From Streptomyces koelreuteriae (GTDB lineage Bacteria > Actinomycetota > Actinomycetes > Streptomycetales > Streptomycetaceae), in NCBI RefSeq assembly GCF_018604545.1, contig NZ_CP075896.1:3100001-3164000 (forward strand): DNA of 64,000 nt, in the 5' to 3' direction. This document shows positions 17,725 to 26,407 of the stretch, piece by piece. The notes under the pieces are model-generated. The model had not been told where the DNA came from, ran no database searches, and saw only the letters and a program-made list of their open reading frames with translations. The stretch's first letter is position 1, and every line of letters starts with the position of its first letter. Both the position numbers and the translations under genes were made by a program.

Positions 17725-19305
17725 TCACTCCCACTCGATCGTCCCCGGCGGCTTCGACGTCACGTCGAGGACGACGCGGTTGACGTCGCGCACCTCGTTG
17801 GTGATCCGGGTCGAGATCTTCGCCAGGACGTCGTACGGCAGACGCGACCAGTCGGCCGTCATGGCGTCCTCGGAGGAGACGGGACGCAGCACGATCGGGT
17901 GGCCGTACGTACGGCCGTCGCCCTGGACGCCGACGCTGCGGACGTCCGCGAGCAGGACCACCGGGCACTGCCAGATGTCCCGGTCGAGGCCGGCCGCCGT
18001 GAGCTCCTCGCGGGCGATGGCGTCGGCCTCGCGCAGCAGGTCCAGGCGCTCCTTGCTGACCGCGCCGACGATACGGATGCCCAGGCCCGGGCCGGGGAAG
18101 GGCTGGCGCTGGACGATCTCGTCCGGCAGGCCGAGCTCCTGGCCGACCATCCGGACCTCGTCCTTGAACAGCTGGCGCAGCGGCTCGATCAGCTTGAACT
18201 CGAGGTCCTCGGGCAGACCGCCCACATTGTGGTGGGACTTGATGTTGGCGGTGCCGGTGCCGCCGCCGGACTCGACCACGTCCGGGTAGAGGGTGCCCTG
18301 GACGAGGAACTCCACGGCCGGGCCCTGGTCGGCGATGATCTCGGCCTGGGCCTGCTCGAAGACCCGGATGAACTCGCGGCCGATGATCTTCCGCTTCTCC
18401 TCGGGGTCGGAGACCCCGGCGAGCGCCTTGAGGAACCGCTCCTCGGCGTCCACGACCTTCAGCTGGACGCCGGTCGCGGCGACGAAGTCCTTCTCGACCT
18501 GCTCGGTCTCGCCCTTGCGCATCAGGCCGTGGTCAACGTACACGCAGGTCAGCTGGGAGCCGATGGCCTTCTGGACGAGGGCGGCGGCGACGGCGGAGTC
18601 CACGCCGCCGGACAGCCCGCAGATGGCGCGCCGGTCACCGACCTGCTCGCGGATCGCGGCGACCTGCTCCTCGATCACGTTGCCGGTGGTCCAGTTCGGC
18701 GTGAGGCCCGCGCCCCGGTACAGGAAGTGCTCCAGCACCTGCTGCCCGTGCGTGGAGTGCATCACCTCGGGGTGGTACTGGACGCCGTAGAGCTTCTTCT
18801 CGTCGTTCTCGAAGGCGGCCACGGGCACGACGTCCGTGGAGGCCGTGACGGAGAAGCCCTCGGGGGCGGCGGAGCAGGCGTCGCCGTGCGACATCCAGAC
18901 GGCCTGCTCGACGGGGGTGCCCTCGAAGAGGGTGGAGGACGCCTTGGAGACGTGCAGATCGGTGCGGCCGTACTCGCGGGCTCCGGTGTTGTCGACGGTG
19001 CCGCCGAGGGTGCGCGCCATCAGCTGGAAGCCGTAGCACATGCCGAAGACGGGGACGCCGGCCTCGAAGATCGCGCGGTCGAGGCTCGGGGCGCCCTCCT
19101 CGTAGACCGACGAGGGGCCGCCGGAGAGGATGATCGCCGCGGGGTTCTTGGCGAGGATCTCCTGGACCGGCATGGTGCTCGGCACGATCTCGCTGTAGAC
19201 CCGCGCCTCGCGGACACGACGGGCGATGAGCTGGGCGTACTGCGCGCCGAAGTCGACGACCAGGACGGTGTCGGGGGCGTTGGCAGCGGGAGTCGCTGAT
19301 GACAC
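17725..19305 (-). CDS. guaA: GMP synthase (glutamine-hydrolysing)
   Basis: 526 aa from the GTG at 19305, seven bases after GGAAGG; a longer frame to 19344 has no ribosome site. GuaA converts XMP, ATP and glutamine to GMP. The class I amidotransferase part shows [18 protein letters not shown], the nucleophile Cys in [12 protein letters not shown] and the His-x-Glu in YHPEVMHS. The synthetase part shows the PP-loop [26 protein letters not shown], and the C-terminal dimerisation domain ending at KPPGTIEWE. With guaB and guaB3 about 25 kb away, it completes IMP-to-GMP synthesis. Confidence 0.98.
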   Translation of the reverse strand: MSSATPAANAPDTVLVVDFGAQYAQLIARRVREARVYSEIVPSTMPVQEILAKNPAAIILSGGPSSVYEEGAPSLDRAIFEAGVPVFGMCYGFQLMARTLGGTVDNTGAREYGRTDLHVSKASSTLFEGTPVEQAVWMSHGDACSAAPEGFSVTASTDVVPVAAFENDEKKLYGVQYHPEVMHSTHGQQVLEHFLYRGAGLTPNWTTGNVIEEQVAAIREQVGDRRAICGLSGGVDSAVAAALVQKAIGSQLTCVYVDHGLMRKGETEQVEKDFVAATGVQLKVVDAEERFLKALAGVSDPEEKRKIIGREFIRVFEQAQAEIIADQGPAVEFLVQGTLYPDVVESGGGTGTANIKSHHNVGGLPEDLEFKLIEPLRQLFKDEVRMVGQELGLPDEIVQRQPFPGPGLGIRIVGAVSKERLDLLREADAIAREELTAAGLDRDIWQCPVVLLADVRSVGVQGDGRTYGHPIVLRPVSSEDAMTADWSRLPYDVLAKISTRITNEVRDVNRVVLDVTSKPPGTIEWE

Positions 19306-19429
19306 GGGGTGCCTTCCGGCGGTGGGGCGGGGGTCTTGTGCCACCCGATTCTACCGAGGTGCTCGTGGGCAGCGTCCCGCGCACGGACGGTCCGGGCTCC
19401 GGCAGCCGTGTCTCACCATGCGAACCCGC

Positions 19430-19458
19430 TTGGACGCCGCGCCGGCCCAGGGCATACT
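19430..19458 (+). promoter_or_regulatory. promoter of the chorismate mutase leader
   Basis: A -35 box TTGGAC (19430-19435) and a -10 box CATACT (19453-19458) are separated by exactly 17 bp. Transcription would start at about 19465-19466, on the leader-peptide ATG itself. Confidence 0.65.
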
Positions 19459-19465
19459 GAGCGCC

Positions 19466-19537
19466 ATGCTCACGCACCAGACCTTCCGCTTTACCTATGG
19501 CATCCGGCCCGCCGGCTGCCATGGTCGTGCTGCTTGA
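19466..19537 (+). CDS. leader peptide with aromatic run (candidate attenuation peptide)
   Basis: 23 codons, ATG to TGA. Residues 7-11 read FRFTY, three aromatic residues in five. It has no ribosome site, but its ATG coincides with the predicted +1, so it would be translated from a leaderless mRNA, as is common in Streptomyces. It precedes a terminator hairpin and the chorismate mutase gene. Ribosome stalling at Phe/Tyr codons when charged tRNA is scarce would be the expected sensing step. This is inferred from arrangement; the family has not been confirmed. Confidence 0.6.
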   Translation: MLTHQTFRFTYGIRPAGCHGRAA

Positions 19538-19557
19538 GCAACTGACAAGCGACTTCC

Positions 19558-19592
19558 CAGGCGCCCCGGGCCGACAAGGCCCGGGGCGTCTG
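19558..19592 (+). terminator. attenuator hairpin upstream of chorismate mutase
   Basis: A 15-bp stem with one G-U pair (19558-19572 with 19578-19592) and loop GACAA, followed by a T-containing stretch (TCGTCGTC). It lies between the leader peptide and the chorismate mutase start. GCTTG/CAAGC around the leader stop codon (about 19532-19550) can form an earlier hairpin. Confidence 0.65.
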
Positions 19593-19647
19593 TCGTCGTC
19601 CGGGCCTTGCCGCTCCGGGGCACCCCAGACGACGAGGAGCCCCTCCC

Positions 19648-19941
19648 ATGACCGTTCCCACCACCACCGGCGACGTGACCGGCGCCCGCACCCCCGAGGC
19701 CGCCGAGGTGATCACCGGCGCGCGTGAGCGGATCGACGCGCTCGACGACCGGATCATCGGCCTGATCCAGGAACGGGTGGCGGTATCGGCCGTCATCCAG
19801 GAGGCGCGGATCACCTCCGGGGGCCGGCGCGTGAACCTCTCCCGCGAGATGGAGGTGCTCGGCCACTACAGGGACGCGCTGGGCAAGCCGGGCACGGCCC
19901 TGGCGATGACCCTGCTGGAGCTGTGCCGGGGCAGGATCTGA
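19648..19941 (+). CDS. chorismate mutase (AroQ class)
   Basis: 97 aa from the ATG at 19648, eight bases after GAGGAG. It converts chorismate to prephenate for Phe and Tyr synthesis. The single AroQ helical domain is visible: RERIDALDDRIIGLIQERV, the loop lysine position occupied by EARITSGGRRVNLSRE, and the closing LLELCRG. There is no signal peptide, so it is cytoplasmic. A promoter, a leader peptide and a hairpin upstream suggest attenuation control. Confidence 0.93.
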   Translation: MTVPTTTGDVTGARTPEAAEVITGARERIDALDDRIIGLIQERVAVSAVIQEARITSGGRRVNLSREMEVLGHYRDALGKPGTALAMTLLELCRGRI

Positions 19942-20307
19942 GTCCGGCGGAGGAATCCGCGTTCCCGGGACAGACGTACGCACCCCTCTCACCCGTCCGG
20001 CGCGTGACCGGCCCCGGGCCCCCTCGTTGGTCTCGTTGTCCGTGCCAGCCAGGGGCGGGCCCGAAAGAACCACGCGTGGCTCACTGGAGCGATGAGACGT
20101 ACGGATCGTGCCGTGCGTCGTGGGACCTCGCTCCAGGGAAGTGACCGGACGGCAGGGGACAGCAGCCCGGTCACCCAAGAGAACGGACGGCTCCGGGGAC
20201 GCCCGGGGCCGCCCGGCGGACATGGCCAAGACTCGAGACCAGCGGCGCAACCCCCCGGCGCCGCTTCCAGGCACCGGCGCTGCCCTGACGTCGGTGCTGA
20301 CGAGAAG
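19942..20307 (+). other. gene-free interval after chorismate mutase
   Basis: 366 bp with no frame that looks protein-coding on either strand. It ends at a strong terminator, so it could be a long 3' UTR or contain a small RNA. A C6 tract (20252-20257) recalls 6C RNA, but only one is present. Nothing firmer can be said. Confidence 0.4.
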
Positions 20308-20340
20308 AAGGGCCCTGCGGCTCCACCCCGCGGGGCCCTT
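20308..20340. terminator. strong bidirectional terminator
   Basis: 13-bp stem AAGGGCCCTGCGG with CCGCGGGGCCCTT (one wobble pair), loop CTCCACC. It is placed between the rightward chorismate mutase unit and the leftward membrane-protein gene. Confidence 0.75.
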
Positions 20341-20350
20341 CGCTCATGCT

Positions 20351-20381
20351 TTCGTGACCGCGTTTCGTGACCGCGTTTCGT
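20351..20381. repeat. 13-bp tandem repeat
   Basis: TTCGTGACCGCGT occurs about 2.4 times in tandem just after the terminator. It may be slippage-derived; no function is evident. Confidence 0.55.
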
Positions 20382-20405
20382 GGCTGACCTGTTGTGACTG
20401 CCTGC

Positions 20406-21542
20406 TCAGGTGCGGGTCACGGTCCCGCAGGGGGCACCGTCGTCGAGGACCTTGCTCCGGTCGTACGGGTCCGTCGTCGGACCGGTGGGGTCGGTGCCCT
20501 TGTCCCGGTTCGACGGGAACTCCGGGTGCAGATAGCCGTCGTGGACGTCACAGGCGGAGTTGCCGACCTCCTCGTCGTACTCCCGGACGGTCAGCCGGCC
20601 CTCGGTGACCCGGTAGCGGGTGGGGTCGGCGAGTTCGACGTCGAGGACCCTGCGCACGATCGTGCGGGTGACCTCGGTCGAACCGTCGGCGCGCATGACG
20701 GGGTAGACGAAGGTGTAGTCGGCGCGCACCGCGACCCCCGCGTGCGAGCCCTTCTCGAACGTCATGCGCCCGCGCGTCTTGATCACGTCGCCGACCGGAC
20801 GTATCTCGTCGGGGTCGAAACGGCTGAACATCGTCAGCGGGTCGTGTTTGTCGCTCGGGGAGCGCAGGGCGGTGTTCAGATTGTCGAGGAGGCCCGGCTG
20901 CTTGGGGTCGAGCACATCGAGCGCCGCCTCGGGACGCTCGCCGCGTACCGTCGCCGGGTCGAGGTTGGCGGCGACCAGCAGCTTCTTCGTCAGCTTCAGC
21001 GCCTGTTCCACACGGTCCTTGGAAACCGCGCCGACGGCCTTCGCCTCGGGCAGGACGATGCCGGCCTCGCCGTCGGCCCACCTCAGCGCCGGGGAACCGG
21101 CGAAGGGCTTGTCCAGGGTGGGGGTTTCGGGGTCCGACGCCCCGGGCGCGCTGGTGGGCGCCGCCGTCTCGGCGGGCAGGGACGAGGCCTCGCCGGCCCC
21201 GGACTCACCCGTACCGAAAGGGTCACCGGGCAGCAGCGACGGCTTCAGGGCCACCACGGCCACGGTGACGGCGACCGCCACCCCGAGAACGGTCCACAGC
21301 GTGCGGCGGCGGCCCGCCCGGCGGTTCGACTCCGGCGGTACGGGGCCGGTACGCCACCCCGGGGGCACCTCGCCCCGCTCCTCCTGCAGGCGCAACCGCT
21401 CGGTGACCATGCGCGCCCGCGCGGAGGGTTCCTTCGGGGCGGAGCCGCGGATGTCCCGTTCGGTGTCGCGGGTGAACTGTTCCCAGACGTCGTCGGGGAT
21501 ATCGGAGGCCGACGGATGACCGTCGGACGGCTTGTCAGACAC
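20406..21542 (-). CDS. single-pass membrane protein with extracellular domain
   Basis: 378 aa from the GTG at 21542 (it begins SDKPSDGHPSASD); an ATG at 21638 would add 32 hydrophobic residues unlike the rest. Residues 1-72 are a charged cytoplasmic part (DDVWEQFTRDTERDI, ARARMVTERLRLQEERGE). One membrane helix lies near 75-97 (RRTLWTVLGVAVAVTVAVVAL). The outer part is a Ser/Pro/Glu linker then a folded domain ending in two cysteines (GNSACDVHDG, DDGAPCGTV) that could form a disulfide. The function is unknown; such layouts are common in Streptomyces surface proteins. Confidence 0.78.
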   Translation of the reverse strand: MSDKPSDGHPSASDIPDDVWEQFTRDTERDIRGSAPKEPSARARMVTERLRLQEERGEVPPGWRTGPVPPESNRRAGRRRTLWTVLGVAVAVTVAVVALKPSLLPGDPFGTGESGAGEASSLPAETAAPTSAPGASDPETPTLDKPFAGSPALRWADGEAGIVLPEAKAVGAVSKDRVEQALKLTKKLLVAANLDPATVRGERPEAALDVLDPKQPGLLDNLNTALRSPSDKHDPLTMFSRFDPDEIRPVGDVIKTRGRMTFEKGSHAGVAVRADYTFVYPVMRADGSTEVTRTIVRRVLDVELADPTRYRVTEGRLTVREYDEEVGNSACDVHDGYLHPEFPSNRDKGTDPTGPTTDPYDRSKVLDDGAPCGTVTRT

Positions 21543-21754
21543 GAGGATCAGTTCTAGGCGTTCGGCAAGCGCCTTCACAAGAAGGTCATGGGCGTGACTC
21601 AGGCCACATAAAAATTCTGTGAATGCCAGCGCAACCATTCACAGGTTTCACGGATCAAACCTGCAGAACCACGGGCACTCCCGCGCCCCACACGCGGAGG
21701 CCTCACCAACGTTCGTACCGCGCCCTGCGGTACGCCGGACTCTCCGAGGTCTTC

Positions 21755-22738
21755 ATGAAGCTTCGCCGCGCCATGGCAGCAGCGGCCGCTACGGCGGTCA
21801 TAGCCCCGGTGGCACTGCTCGCGGCACCGGCCGCGTACGCGACCGACGAAACGACGCCGACTCCGAGCACCTCCGTGAGCGAGTCGGCGACCGAGAGCAG
21901 CAGCCCCTCGCCGTCGGCGAGTGAGTCCACGCCCGAGACGACGCCGACTCCGAGCGCGTCCGCGAGCGAGTCCGCTCCTCAGACGTCCACCTCGCCGAGC
22001 GCCTCCGCGAGCGAGTCCTCCCCGGCGCCCACCGAGTCCGAGCCCGAGGAGTCGGAGTCCCCCGACCCCGAGCCCTCGATCTGCAAGGACACCACGGTCG
22101 ACGTCGGCATCAGCGGCCTGCCCGGCAAGATCTCGGCGGGCAGCGGCTGGCACAAGTTCTCGCTGAACGTGCTCAACAACTCCGACTCCACGCTGAACGA
22201 CCTCGACTTCTACGCCGGTGCCTCCGCCGACAAGGCCGGCACGAACCTGTTCTCCAGCAAGCAGGTCCAGCTCCAGGCCTGGGACCCGGACGACAAGATC
22301 TGGGTCGACCTCAATGAGGACGGCCTCGCGGTCGGCTACGTCGGCTACACCGACGAGCTGAAGCCCGACTACGAGGTCAACATCCCGCTGCGCCTCAACG
22401 TCAGCAAGTCCGCCCCGGTCGGCGCCGGCTTCTCGCTCGGCGCGACGATCTACAGCGACGACGACGCCGAATGCGTGGGCGTCGGTGAGGTCTCCTACAA
22501 GTTCCAGATCGTCTCCGCCGGTACGGACACCGGTGGCACCAAGCCGCAGGAAGGCGGCAAGGCGCCCGTCACCGACAAGAAGCCGAGCGGCACCACGCCG
22601 CAGGTCACCGGCAGCCTCGCCGAGACCGGCTCCAGCTCCGCCCTGCCGATGATCAGCCTCGTCGGCGGTGCCGCGGTCGTCGCCGGTGCCGGTGCGATCT
22701 TCGTGGTGCGTCGCCGCAAGGCCGGTGCGCAGGCGTAG
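21755..22738 (+). CDS. sortase-anchored surface protein (LAETG)
   Basis: 327 aa. A signal peptide (KLRRAMAAAAATAVIAP ... AAYA, cut near residue 28) is followed by about 80 residues of Ser/Thr/Pro/Glu repeats. A folded domain (about 110-250) contains two cysteines. The cell-wall sorting signal is LAETG near residue 288, then a hydrophobic helix and RRRK. LAxTG is the motif of Streptomyces class E sortases. The stalk-coding DNA contains the direct repeat ACGACGCCGACTCCGAGC (about 21855 and 21940). It is likely displayed on the wall. Confidence 0.9.
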   Translation: MKLRRAMAAAAATAVIAPVALLAAPAAYATDETTPTPSTSVSESATESSSPSPSASESTPETTPTPSASASESAPQTSTSPSASASESSPAPTESEPEESESPDPEPSICKDTTVDVGISGLPGKISAGSGWHKFSLNVLNNSDSTLNDLDFYAGASADKAGTNLFSSKQVQLQAWDPDDKIWVDLNEDGLAVGYVGYTDELKPDYEVNIPLRLNVSKSAPVGAGFSLGATIYSDDDAECVGVGEVSYKFQIVSAGTDTGGTKPQEGGKAPVTDKKPSGTTPQVTGSLAETGSSSALPMISLVGGAAVVAGAGAIFVVRRRKAGAQA

Positions 22739-22762
22739 GACGCCAGAGCTTGACGCAAGACG

Positions 22763-22804
22763 GAAGAGGGACCTGCGCTCGGAGGGGGGCGCAGGTCCCT
22801 CTTC
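22763..22804. terminator. strong bidirectional terminator
   Basis: Perfect 16-bp stem (GAAGAGGGACCTGCGC with its reverse complement), loop TCGGAGGGGG, ending in a T-containing CTTCTC. It lies between convergent genes. Confidence 0.85.
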
Positions 22805-22829
22805 TCTGCGTCGGCCGTGTCGGCTTCGG

Positions 22830-24617
22830 CTACTTCTTCGGCGGCACCGACGGCACGCCCAGGAACGGCAGCCGCAGCGCGCCGAACGCGTCCGCCGGGA
22901 CCGCCGGGGACTTGGGCTCGACAGGCTGGAGACGTTCGTAGGCCGCGCCCTGCTTCGGGCGGAGGTCGGGCTCGCCCTTGTTGGGCCAGTACGACATCGC
23001 CCGCTCGGCCTGGGCGGTGATGGTGAGGGACGGGTTGACGCCCAGGTTGGCGGAGACCGCGGCGCCGTCGACCACCGAGATGCCGGAGTGGCCGTAGAGG
23101 CGGTGGTACGGGTCGATGACGCCGGTCTCGCGGGAGGCGCCGATGGGGCAGCCGCCCAGGAAGTGGGCGGTGAGCGGGGTGCCCATCAGTTCGCCGACGT
23201 TCGAGCCCGCGAAGCCGTTGATCTCGGCGGCCAGGGCCGAGGCGCTCTCCGTGGCGGCCTTGATCTGCTTGGGGTTGGGGGCGCCGTGGCCCTGGCGTGC
23301 GGTGAGCAGGCCGCGGCCGGCGCCCGACGGTTTCAGATACGTCGTCAGGGAGTTGTCCAGCGACTGCATCACCAGGCCGATGATGGTCCGCTCCGACCAG
23401 CGGCGGTTGGACAGGGAACGCAGCACCAGCAAGGGGTGTTTCGCCGCGTGGGCGAGGAAGCCCAGGACCCGCGAGGAGCCCGAGCCGTGGCCGGCGTAGG
23501 GGACCTGGAGGATGGACAGGCCGCCCATCGAGTTGGAGCCCTTGCCGTAGCGGACCGGCTCGATGTGGGTGTTCTCGTCCGGGTGGATCGAGGACGTGAT
23601 GGCCACGCCCCGCGTGAAGTCGGCCTTCCGGGCGCCGTGCACCTTGCGGTAGCGCCGGTCGTCGGTCTGGGCGCCGACCAGCGCCTCGGAGTTGGTACGG
23701 GTCAGCTCGCCCAGCTTGTCGGAGACGTACGGCAGCTGGCCGCCCGCCTTCATGCGGTGCAGCAGGGTCTGCGTGCCGTAGGTGCCGGCGGCGAGGACGA
23801 CCTTGCGGGCCGTGTAGGTGCGGCCCTTCGCCTTGCGACGGTCGTCGGTGGGGAGCGTGGCGACGGCGTACCCGCCGCGCGAGTCGTCGGTGACCGAGAC
23901 GACCGTCGTCAGGGGGTGGACGACGGCACCGGCCTTCTCGGCCAGGTGCAGATAGTTCTCGTTGAGGGTGTTCTTCGCGCCGTGGCGGCAGCCGGTCATG
24001 CACTCGCCGCACTCCGCGCAGGCCTTGCGGGCCGGGCCCGCGCCGCCGAAGTACGGGTCGGGCACCTCCTGGCCCGGCTTCGCCTTCGCCGTGCCGTCGG
24101 CGTCCTCGCCGTCGCCGAAGAAGACGCCGACCGGGGCGAGATGGAAGGAGTCGCCGCAGCCCATGCGCTCCGCGGCGGCCTTCAGATGCACGTCGGACGG
24201 GGTCATGGTCGGGTTGAGCCGCACGCCCAGCATGCGCCGGGCCTGGTCGTAGAACGGCTTCAGCTCGTCCTGCCAGTCCGTGATGTCCCGCCACTGCGGG
24301 TCCTCGAAGAACGGCTTCGGCGGGACGTAGAGGGTGTTGGCGTAGTTGAGGGAACCGCCGCCGACGCCCGCGCCCGCCAGGACCATGACGTTGCCCAGCA
24401 GATGGATGCGCTGGATGCCGTACATGCCGAGTTTCGGCGCCCAGAGGTAGTTCTTGAGGTCCCAGGAGTTCTTGGGGAGGGACTCGCGGGTGAAGCGGCG
24501 GCCTGCTTCCAGGACGCCGACCTTGTAGCCCTTCTCGGTGAGGCGCAGGGCGGTCACGGAGCCGCCGAAGCCGGAGCCTACGACGATGACGTCGTAGTCG
24601 TGAACGTCCTGAGGCAC
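22830..24617 (-). CDS. GMC-family FAD oxidoreductase (cholesterol-oxidase-like)
   Basis: 595 aa from the GTG at 24617, five bases after GAGGAG and 17 bp past the dehydrogenase stop, so the two form an operon. It has the Rossmann FAD motif DVIVVGSGFGGSVTALRL at the N-terminus and the GMC C-terminal signature LGGCPIG ... DGAAVSANLGVNPSLTI. Unusually for a flavoenzyme, it contains a ferredoxin-like cysteine run CAECGECMTGC near residue 195, so an iron-sulfur cluster is possible. It oxidises an alcohol or sterol to an aldehyde or ketone; the substrate is unknown. The aldehyde dehydrogenase partner fits an alcohol-to-acid route. Confidence 0.88.
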   Translation of the reverse strand: MPQDVHDYDVIVVGSGFGGSVTALRLTEKGYKVGVLEAGRRFTRESLPKNSWDLKNYLWAPKLGMYGIQRIHLLGNVMVLAGAGVGGGSLNYANTLYVPPKPFFEDPQWRDITDWQDELKPFYDQARRMLGVRLNPTMTPSDVHLKAAAERMGCGDSFHLAPVGVFFGDGEDADGTAKAKPGQEVPDPYFGGAGPARKACAECGECMTGCRHGAKNTLNENYLHLAEKAGAVVHPLTTVVSVTDDSRGGYAVATLPTDDRRKAKGRTYTARKVVLAAGTYGTQTLLHRMKAGGQLPYVSDKLGELTRTNSEALVGAQTDDRRYRKVHGARKADFTRGVAITSSIHPDENTHIEPVRYGKGSNSMGGLSILQVPYAGHGSGSSRVLGFLAHAAKHPLLVLRSLSNRRWSERTIIGLVMQSLDNSLTTYLKPSGAGRGLLTARQGHGAPNPKQIKAATESASALAAEINGFAGSNVGELMGTPLTAHFLGGCPIGASRETGVIDPYHRLYGHSGISVVDGAAVSANLGVNPSLTITAQAERAMSYWPNKGEPDLRPKQGAAYERLQPVEPKSPAVPADAFGALRLPFLGVPSVPPKK

Positions 24618-24634
24618 GTGGTCTCCTCGCTGAA

Positions 24635-26263
24635 TCACCGGAACCGGAACGCCTTCATCAGGCGGAGGCTCCTGCTCATGAACTGGGCGTACTTCTCGTC
24701 GTCCATGCCCAGGGACGGGGCCATCGGGAGGACCCTCTGGTGGGCGACCGTCTGGGCCTCGGTGTACTTGAGGATGCCCTCGGAGCCGTGGCGGCGGCCG
24801 AGGCCGGAGTCCTTCATGCCGCCCATGGGCGACTGGACGCTGCCGTACGCGGGGGCGTAGCCCTCGTTGATGTTGACCGTGCCGGTGCGCAGCCGGGCGG
24901 CGACCTCCTGGCCGCGTCGGCCGTTCTTCGTCCAGACCGAGGAGTTCAGGCCGTACGCCGTGGCGTTGGCGCGCTCGATGACCTCGTCCTCGTCCTTGAA
25001 GCGGTAGATCGAGACGACCGGGCCGAAGGTCTCCTCGGCGCAGACGGACATCTCCGTTTCGACGCCGTCGAGGATCGTGGGCTCGAAGAAGTACGGGCCG
25101 ATGTCCGGGCGGGCCGTCCCGCCGGCGAGGACCTTCGCGCCCTTGGCGACCGCTTCCTCCACATGGCGCGTGACGGTCTCCAGCTGGCGTTCGCCGACCA
25201 GGGAGCCCATGTCGGCGCCGTACGCCAGCGACGTGCCCAGGCGCATCGCCCTCGTACGGGCGGCGAAGCGCTCCAGGAAGGCGTCCGCGACCGACTCGTG
25301 GACGTACAGCCGCTCGATGGAGATGCAGAGCTGCCCGGCGGAGGAGAAGCAGGCGCGGACGGCGCCGGCGGCGGCCTTCTCGATGTCGGCGTCCTCCAGC
25401 ACCAGCATGGCGTTCTTGCCGCCGAGTTCGAGGGAGACGCCGACCAGCCGGGCGGCGGCGCCCCGGGCGACCTCGCGGCCGGTGCGGGTGGAGCCGGTGA
25501 AGGAGACGTAGTCGGCGTGCTTGACGACCTCGGGGCCGACGACCGGGCCGTCGCCGAGGACGACCTGGAAGACGTCGGCGGGCAGGCCGGCCTCGATGAG
25601 CAGGTCACGGGCCCACAGGGCGGTGAGGCAGGTCTCCGTGTCCGGCTTCATGACGACCGCGTTGCCCGCCACGAAGGCCGGGATCGCGTCGCCGACCGAC
25701 AGCTCCAGGGGGTAGTTCCAGGGGGCGATCTGGCCGATCACACCGCGCGGGTGGCGCAGTTCGGTGACCTTGGTGAGGGTCGGCATGGCACCGGCGTGCC
25801 GCTTGGGCCGGAGGTAGGCGGGGGCCTTGCGGCCGTAGTGCCGGGCGGCGACCGCGACGGCCTGGACCTCCTCGTGGGCGTGCAGCCGTGCCTTGCCGGT
25901 CTCCAGCTGGATCAGGTCGAGCACCTCGGCCTGGCGCTCCAGCACCAGGTCGTGGAAGCGGAGCAGGACGGCGGCGCGCTGCCGTACGGGCGTCTGTTCC
26001 CACACGGCCTGGGCGGTGCGGGCCAGTTCGAAGGCCCTCGCCACGTCCTCGGGCGTCGACTCGGGGAGTTCGGCCAGCTTCTCCCCGGTGAACGGCGTGT
26101 GGTTGGCGGTGCGACCTGAACCGACCACGCCCTTGGTGAGCTGGGCGACCAGCTCCGGGGTGACCACGTCGGCGGCCGTGCGGGCGCCCTCCGGGGCGGG
26201 GGCGAGGGGGTTCGTGCCGGTCTGTGCCGTGCCGGTCTTCTCCGGGGCGTGCGCGTCCGTCAT
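24635..26263 (-). CDS. succinate-semialdehyde dehydrogenase (NADP+)-like aldehyde dehydrogenase
   Basis: 542 aa ALDH of the GabD2 type. It shows APWNYPLELSVGD, the NAD(P) loop SFTGSTRTGREVA, the general base Glu in LELGGKNAML, the nucleophile Cys313 in SSAGQLCISIERL and the C-terminal ETFGPVVSIYRF. It oxidises an aldehyde (probably succinate semialdehyde) to its acid. It is the first gene of an operon with the GMC oxidoreductase. A near-palindrome upstream (26355-26379) may regulate both. Confidence 0.9.
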   Translation of the reverse strand: MTDAHAPEKTGTAQTGTNPLAPAPEGARTAADVVTPELVAQLTKGVVGSGRTANHTPFTGEKLAELPESTPEDVARAFELARTAQAVWEQTPVRQRAAVLLRFHDLVLERQAEVLDLIQLETGKARLHAHEEVQAVAVAARHYGRKAPAYLRPKRHAGAMPTLTKVTELRHPRGVIGQIAPWNYPLELSVGDAIPAFVAGNAVVMKPDTETCLTALWARDLLIEAGLPADVFQVVLGDGPVVGPEVVKHADYVSFTGSTRTGREVARGAAARLVGVSLELGGKNAMLVLEDADIEKAAAGAVRACFSSAGQLCISIERLYVHESVADAFLERFAARTRAMRLGTSLAYGADMGSLVGERQLETVTRHVEEAVAKGAKVLAGGTARPDIGPYFFEPTILDGVETEMSVCAEETFGPVVSIYRFKDEDEVIERANATAYGLNSSVWTKNGRRGQEVAARLRTGTVNINEGYAPAYGSVQSPMGGMKDSGLGRRHGSEGILKYTEAQTVAHQRVLPMAPSLGMDDEKYAQFMSRSLRLMKAFRFR

Positions 26264-26354
26264 GAGCCGCAGGGTATGCCCCGGCGGAGGCTTTGGGTAC
26301 CCGTCGGTAATACGGCTTCACCGAGTACACACACGACGCCAGTGGCTGCTGGCA

Positions 26355-26379
26355 ACAAACACCCTGATCAGGGCGTTGT
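26355..26379. promoter_or_regulatory. operator-like palindrome upstream of the dehydrogenase operon
   Basis: Perfect core CCCTGATCAGGG (26362-26373) flanked at three bases on each side by ACAA and TTGT, a 25-bp dyad typical of dimeric repressor sites. It lies about 92 bp before the dehydrogenase start and 29 bp after the kinase stop. Confidence 0.5.
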
Positions 26380-26407
26380 GCGGTGGCAGTCGGGGTGATT
26401 CGGCCTT

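Noticed and set aside
20100..20307. Possible 6C RNA because of a C6 tract
   Set aside because: 6C RNA needs two C-rich hairpin loops; only one C6 run is present.
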